Source: Kordia sp965283645 (lineage in GTDB: Bacteria; Bacteroidota; Bacteroidia; Flavobacteriales; Flavobacteriaceae). From it: a DNA stretch of 64,000 bases. Of the stretch, positions 60,147-64,000 are shown in pieces (the first letter of the stretch is position 1; every line of letters starts with the position of its first letter). The translations under genes and the position numbers were made by a program. A model generated the notes under the pieces. It saw only the letters and a list, made by a program, of their open reading frames with translations. It was not told the origin of the DNA and did no database searches. The stretch spans positions 1,364,001 to 1,428,000 of the forward strand of contig NZ_CBDIPG010000001.1 of NCBI RefSeq assembly GCF_965283645.1, read 5' to 3'.

Positions 60147-62168
60147 ATGCACAAAATTATACGTTTCATCATACTGTTCGTAGTTACCAATGCATTTGCG
60201 CAAACAGACATTTCTTTTTGCCAAAAAGCAACGTTAGTATTGGAAACTCTAGAGAATAATCATTACCAACCAAAAACGATTGATGATGATTTTTCTAGCT
60301 ATGTTTTAAAAACATTTTTTAAACGTGTAGATCCAAAACGAATGCTTTTTGCTAAAAGTGATATTGCTACTTTTGACGAATTAAAAACGAAACTAGACGA
60401 TTATTTATTGAACAACGAATGTGATTTTATTCAAAAACTGAGCAAATCATATGAAAAACAATTGCTTACCGCTCAAAAAAGTATTGCTATTGTTGAAAAA
60501 AGCAAGCTTGATTTTTCTGGAAAAGATCATATTTCATACGGAAGCATTAAAGACGAATCGCAATTTTCTAAAAACAGAAAAACGTTGCAAGAACGCTGGA
60601 CAAAAAAGATTCGAATTGAAATCATTCGTGATTACTTATCTTTTTCAAATCCTTCAAATTTTAAAAAAGTAAAAGCTCAGATAAAATCTAAAATCATTTC
60701 AGAAAACAAATGCTATATTCAAGATAAATTGCAAGCTGTCAATGGAATTCAATCGTATATTGAAACAACTATTTTAGATATTATTTGTTCTTATTTTGAT
60801 CCACATAGTAATTATTTTGATCCAACTGACAATGGTAATTTTTTAAATTCTATCGGAACAGAAACCAACTCTATTGGTGTTTGGTTTTCAAAAAATAGTG
60901 ATGGAAAAATTATCGTTTCTGGCTTACAAACGGGAAGTACAGCTTGGAAAGAAAAAGAAATCAACGCCGGCGATTTGGTGCTTTCATTACGTGCTGGAGA
61001 CGCAATTTTAAAAACAACATGTCTTTCACTTTCGAGTTTGTACGATTTTATAAATGATGAAACAAACACTACAATTTCAATAAATGTAGTAACTGCAAAA
61101 AATAGCAACAAAACAGTTGTTTTAAAAAAAGAAAATCTAAAAATTGAACAGAATGCAATCAATACGTTTATCCTAAAAGGCGAATATACGATTGGATACA
61201 TTTCGTTACCGAGTTTCTACACGAACATGGATTATGGTTTTGGAAGCGCAAATGATATCGCGAAACAACTATTTAAACTAAATACTGTAAATATTGACGG
61301 TTTAATTCTGGATTTGCGCGACAATGGTGGCGGTTCTATGAAACAGGCAATTGATTTAGCAGGAATGTTTATAGACAAAGGTCCGTTGGGCATTTATCGA
61401 GATGCAAAAAACAATAGATCTATTATTAAAGATTTTAATCGTGGAACGTTATTTACGAAACCGATGGTTATTTTGGTCAATCAAGGAAGTGCTTCGGCTT
61501 CTGAATTTATTGCAGCCGCTTTGCGCGATCATCACAGAGCTATTATTGTTGGAAGTAAAACCTACGGAAAAGGAACAATTCAACGTGTAATCCCATTAAA
61601 AGATGAAATTGGCTTTGTTAAAATCACCATAGATAAAATGTATGGTTTCAAGGGAAATACGCATCAAGCATCTGGAATTCAGCCAGATATTGAATTCCCA
61701 AGTTTGTATGCAGGTATTGAAGATGGAGAAAGTGGTAATACAAACTTTATCAAAAACGATACGATTTTAAAAGATGTGTATTTCAAAATACCAAAAGCTG
61801 TTGATTATAAAAGCATTCGTGCAAAAAGTATCGCGCGCATGCAACAAAATTCATCTGTAAAAACTATCAAAAACATCAATTCAAGATTACTTTCATATTT
61901 AAATCAAGAACGAAAGCTTGCATTATCTGTAAAAGGTATCAAAAAAGATAGTGACTTTTTTGATGCTATTTTTGAAAAAAGTGATGATTTAGAAATGAAA
62001 CACAACACGTTTGAAGTTGTCAATTTGGAAGATTATAAAGAAATTTTAGCATACAATAAAAACAAAGCAACGCTAAATTCATATATGATCGAAAACATTC
62101 AAACGGATCATGAAGTTGAAGAAACTTATCTAATCATTTCTGACTATATAAAACAACTCGCCAATTAA
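60147..62168 (+). CDS. S41-family tail-specific protease
   Basis: A 673-residue exported serine protease (signal peptide MHKIIRFIILFVVTNAFAQ). The N-terminal tail-specific protease region (residues 20-200) is followed by a PDZ domain (EKEINAGDLVLSLRAGDAI, SISINVV) and the S41 core (DGLILDLRDNGGGSMKQAIDLAGMFIDKGP; Ser in SASASEFIAAALRD near 450; Lys in YGKGTIQRVIP near 472). Degrades proteins with marked C-terminal tails in the periplasm. It is 7 bases before the next gene. Confidence 0.92.
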   Translation: MHKIIRFIILFVVTNAFAQTDISFCQKATLVLETLENNHYQPKTIDDDFSSYVLKTFFKRVDPKRMLFAKSDIATFDELKTKLDDYLLNNECDFIQKLSKSYEKQLLTAQKSIAIVEKSKLDFSGKDHISYGSIKDESQFSKNRKTLQERWTKKIRIEIIRDYLSFSNPSNFKKVKAQIKSKIISENKCYIQDKLQAVNGIQSYIETTILDIICSYFDPHSNYFDPTDNGNFLNSIGTETNSIGVWFSKNSDGKIIVSGLQTGSTAWKEKEINAGDLVLSLRAGDAILKTTCLSLSSLYDFINDETNTTISINVVTAKNSNKTVVLKKENLKIEQNAINTFILKGEYTIGYISLPSFYTNMDYGFGSANDIAKQLFKLNTVNIDGLILDLRDNGGGSMKQAIDLAGMFIDKGPLGIYRDAKNNRSIIKDFNRGTLFTKPMVILVNQGSASASEFIAAALRDHHRAIIVGSKTYGKGTIQRVIPLKDEIGFVKITIDKMYGFKGNTHQASGIQPDIEFPSLYAGIEDGESGNTNFIKNDTILKDVYFKIPKAVDYKSIRAKSIARMQQNSSVKTIKNINSRLLSYLNQERKLALSVKGIKKDSDFFDAIFEKSDDLEMKHNTFEVVNLEDYKEILAYNKNKATLNSYMIENIQTDHEVEETYLIISDYIKQLAN

Positions 62169-62175
62169 CAATTAT

Positions 62176-63219
62176 ATGAAATCAAACTACCTTCACTTTG
62201 TGATTATTTTACTTTGTGTATTCACATTTCAAACTTCGTCTGCTCAAAAATTTAAAAATGCGAATGAATATCTAAGTTTTATCGGAAAAGAAAACGGTAA
62301 GATTAGTAAAAGCATGTGGAATTACACCAAATCATTAGCACATAGTAAAAGTGCGCGTAAAGTTGAAGGTGATCGTAAACGCCTGTTGAAATCACTTGAG
62401 CGTGCCATTATCAAAATAAAAAGAGCGACTGCATACAAAGGTGAAGATGCTTACAAAAAACAAGTATTAGATTATATGGATTTGTATTCGAATCTGTTAA
62501 AGAATGACTATGCGAAAATTGTTGATATGAAGGAAGTTGCCGAGCAATCGTACGATTTTATGGAAGCATATATTTTAGCGCAAGAATTGGCAGATAAACG
62601 CATGCAAGAAGCACAACAAACCTATGCAAGTTCACAAAAAGACTATGCCGCAAGAAATAACATTCGATTGGTTGATAAGGAAACTGAATTAGGGAAAAAG
62701 ATGAAAATCTCTAACAAAGTGTTTGATCATAAAAATGATGTCTATTTGGTATTCTTCAAAAGTAATATTCAAGAACGTTTTATGCTGAGTGCTTTGTCTT
62801 CTAATGACATCAGTGCCATTCAACAAAACGCAAATGCTTTACAAACCTTTGCGAAAGAAGGAATGATTGCCGTAGATACGATTGCTCCCTACAAAGAAGA
62901 TACTTCACTAATTGAAGCCACGAAAGTTGCGTTGCAATTCTATATAGATGAAACTGAAAATAAGGTTCCAAAACTTATAGAATTCTTTTTATTGAATGAA
63001 AAATTTCAGACAATTAAAGAGGCAATTGACAAAAAAGCGGCAAAAGACCGAACAAAAAAAGAAATTGACACATATAATACTATGGTGAATGAAATCAACA
63101 AAGCTGTAGAAGATTTCAACAAAACCAACGCTCAATTAAATACAGCACGCACAAAAATTATAAATCAATGGAATGAAGCGTCTGCAAAATTTTTAAGCCG
63201 ACATATTCCAAAAGAATAA
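62176..63219 (+). CDS. Secreted LIC11966-like surface protein
   Basis: A 347-residue protein with signal peptide MKSNYLHFVIILLCVFTFQTSSAQ. The mature part is all-helical with many Lys/Glu/Ala residues (KNANEYLSFIGKENGKISKSMWNYTKSLAHSKSARKVEGDRKRLLKSLERAIIKIKRAT; QEAQQTYASSQKDYAARNNI). It resembles the LIC11966-type surface proteins (tentative). It starts seven bases after the protease gene and is probably in the same transcript, possibly as a substrate or partner. Confidence 0.65.
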   Translation: MKSNYLHFVIILLCVFTFQTSSAQKFKNANEYLSFIGKENGKISKSMWNYTKSLAHSKSARKVEGDRKRLLKSLERAIIKIKRATAYKGEDAYKKQVLDYMDLYSNLLKNDYAKIVDMKEVAEQSYDFMEAYILAQELADKRMQEAQQTYASSQKDYAARNNIRLVDKETELGKKMKISNKVFDHKNDVYLVFFKSNIQERFMLSALSSNDISAIQQNANALQTFAKEGMIAVDTIAPYKEDTSLIEATKVALQFYIDETENKVPKLIEFFLLNEKFQTIKEAIDKKAAKDRTKKEIDTYNTMVNEINKAVEDFNKTNAQLNTARTKIINQWNEASAKFLSRHIPKE

Positions 63220-63228
63220 TACAAAATC

Positions 63229-63236
63229 TATATTTG
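63229..63236 (+). promoter_or_regulatory. Candidate -7 element upstream of yebC
   Basis: TATATTTG is an exact TAnnTTTG match, 22 bases before the start codon. Confidence 0.4.
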
Positions 63237-63258
63237 TAAAAAATAAAAAACTAACATA

Positions 63259-63969
63259 ATGGGAAGAGCATTTGAATTTAGAAAGGCACGAAAAATGAAA
63301 CGTTGGTCAGCAATGGCAAAAACCTTTACACGTATTGGTAAAGATATTGTGATGGCTGTAAAAGAAGGCGGACCAAATCCGGAGACAAATTCAAGATTAC
63401 GTGCGGTAATTCAGAATGCAAAAGCCGCTAACATGCCAAAAGACAATGTTGAACGCGCTATCAAAAAAGCATCTGATAAAGACACCGATAATTATAAAGA
63501 AGTACTTTTTGAAGGATACGGACCGCATGGAATTGCCATTTTAGTAGAAACTGCTACTGATAATAACAATAGAACTGTTGCCAATGTTCGGAGTTATTTT
63601 AATAAATGTGATGGAAGCTTAGGGACGCAAGGCTCAGTAGAATTTATGTTTGATCATACCTGTAACTTCCGAATTCCAGCTGAGGGACAAGATCCTGAAG
63701 AGTTAGAATTAGAATTTATCGATTTTGGTGTGGAAGAAGTATTCGCTGATGAAGATGGTATTTTATTATACGGACCATTTGAAAGCTTTGGAAACATTCA
63801 AAAAGAATTGGAAAATAGAGAACTTGAAATATTATCTTCTGGTTTTGAACGCATTCCACAAGTCACAAAATCATTAGACGAAGAGCAAACTGCCGATATT
63901 GAAAAACTACTAGAAAAGCTTGAAGAAGATGATGATGTACAAAATGTATATCACACGATGGCGGAATAA
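63259..63969 (+). CDS. yebC: YebC/PmpR-family translation or transcription regulator
   Basis: A 236-residue cytoplasmic protein with the family hallmarks: MGRAFEFRKARKMKRWSAMAKTFTRIGKDIVMAVKEGGPNPETNSRLR at the start, NMPKDNVERAIKKAS, EVLFEGYGPHGIAILVETATDNNNRTVANVRSYFNKCDGSLG and an acidic C-terminus. Family members bind DNA (PmpR) or the ribosome to ease stalling at Pro/other motifs; the exact role differs. The core of the family is about 235-250 residues, so it is full length. The start lies 39 bases after the surface protein gene. Confidence 0.95.
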   Translation: MGRAFEFRKARKMKRWSAMAKTFTRIGKDIVMAVKEGGPNPETNSRLRAVIQNAKAANMPKDNVERAIKKASDKDTDNYKEVLFEGYGPHGIAILVETATDNNNRTVANVRSYFNKCDGSLGTQGSVEFMFDHTCNFRIPAEGQDPEELELEFIDFGVEEVFADEDGILLYGPFESFGNIQKELENRELEILSSGFERIPQVTKSLDEEQTADIEKLLEKLEEDDDVQNVYHTMAE

Positions 63970-64000
63970 AAATATATTCATACCTAGCTAGTAAAAAGTC

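Overview
This is a low-GC chromosomal segment with an amino-acid and lipoprotein repertoire typical of Bacteroidetes, most likely a marine Flavobacteriaceae species (Kordia-like is my guess from gene content; not proven). Supporting signs are many SPII lipoproteins with short lipoboxes followed by acidic or Lys/Glu residues, TlpA-type thioredoxin lipoproteins, OmpA and PorT-like barrels, candidate TAnnTTTG-type promoters, almost no Shine-Dalgarno signals, and degraded GTCATTxCGA-type intergenic repeats.

Layout. 1-2024: end of an acetylornithine deacetylase gene and argH (arginine biosynthesis). 2227-7302: a mostly minus-strand cluster of small detoxification-type enzymes (DJ-1/PfpI, alpha/beta hydrolase, AhpD-like, Pro1 tautomerase), an EamA exporter and a Crp/Fnr regulator; three promoters here carry the same TTGTC-N4-GACAA operator at the same distance from the promoter. 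7344-15232: envelope lipoproteins and barrels plus an AraC regulator, with a nonsense-mutated barrel and a phosphatase remnant. 15371-20688: membrane-anchored GH113-like hydrolase, cupin, CPBP protease, membrane AraC regulator, serine hydrolase. 21050-28544: CPBP protease, NTF2-like/SDR/tautomerase operon, DoxX/tautomerase operon, a second Crp/Fnr regulator with its own TGTGAT-N4-ATCACA boxes, hydrolase and AraC genes, with three decayed genes. 28563-31300: accessory, gene-decay zone with an SMI1/KNR4 orphan, a DUF6933-like gene and a broken serine recombinase abutting tRNA-Arg; then tRNA-Arg, tRNA-Pro, tRNA-Ser. 31646-50731: core genes (pgpH, thiolase, NlpC/P60, TPR proteins, gyrA, clpC, two paralogous small proteins, hutH, two TlpA proteins, nnr). 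50909-56138: threonine operon thrA-thrB-thrC preceded by a Thr-rich leader peptide. 56196-63969: a DUF2515-like protein, gcvT, a sugar-nucleotide reductase, a partially duplicated secreted-protein gene, a tail-specific protease, a surface protein and a YebC-family protein.

How it fits together. The most interesting material is regulatory: two separate local regulons, each next to its own Crp/Fnr-family gene, with operators at fixed spacing from the candidate promoter (36.5 bases in three cases; 59.5 bases in two). Both regulons contain a tautomerase and other small electrophile/oxidant-type enzymes, so I infer two related stress-detoxification modules. The second theme is recent gene decay (nonsense codons inside signal or first membrane segments, frameshifted CPBP protease, relics of a duplicated AraC-hydrolase junction, an internally deleted recombinase), concentrated between 12 and 31 kb. 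All functional statements are from reading motifs; no database search was run.
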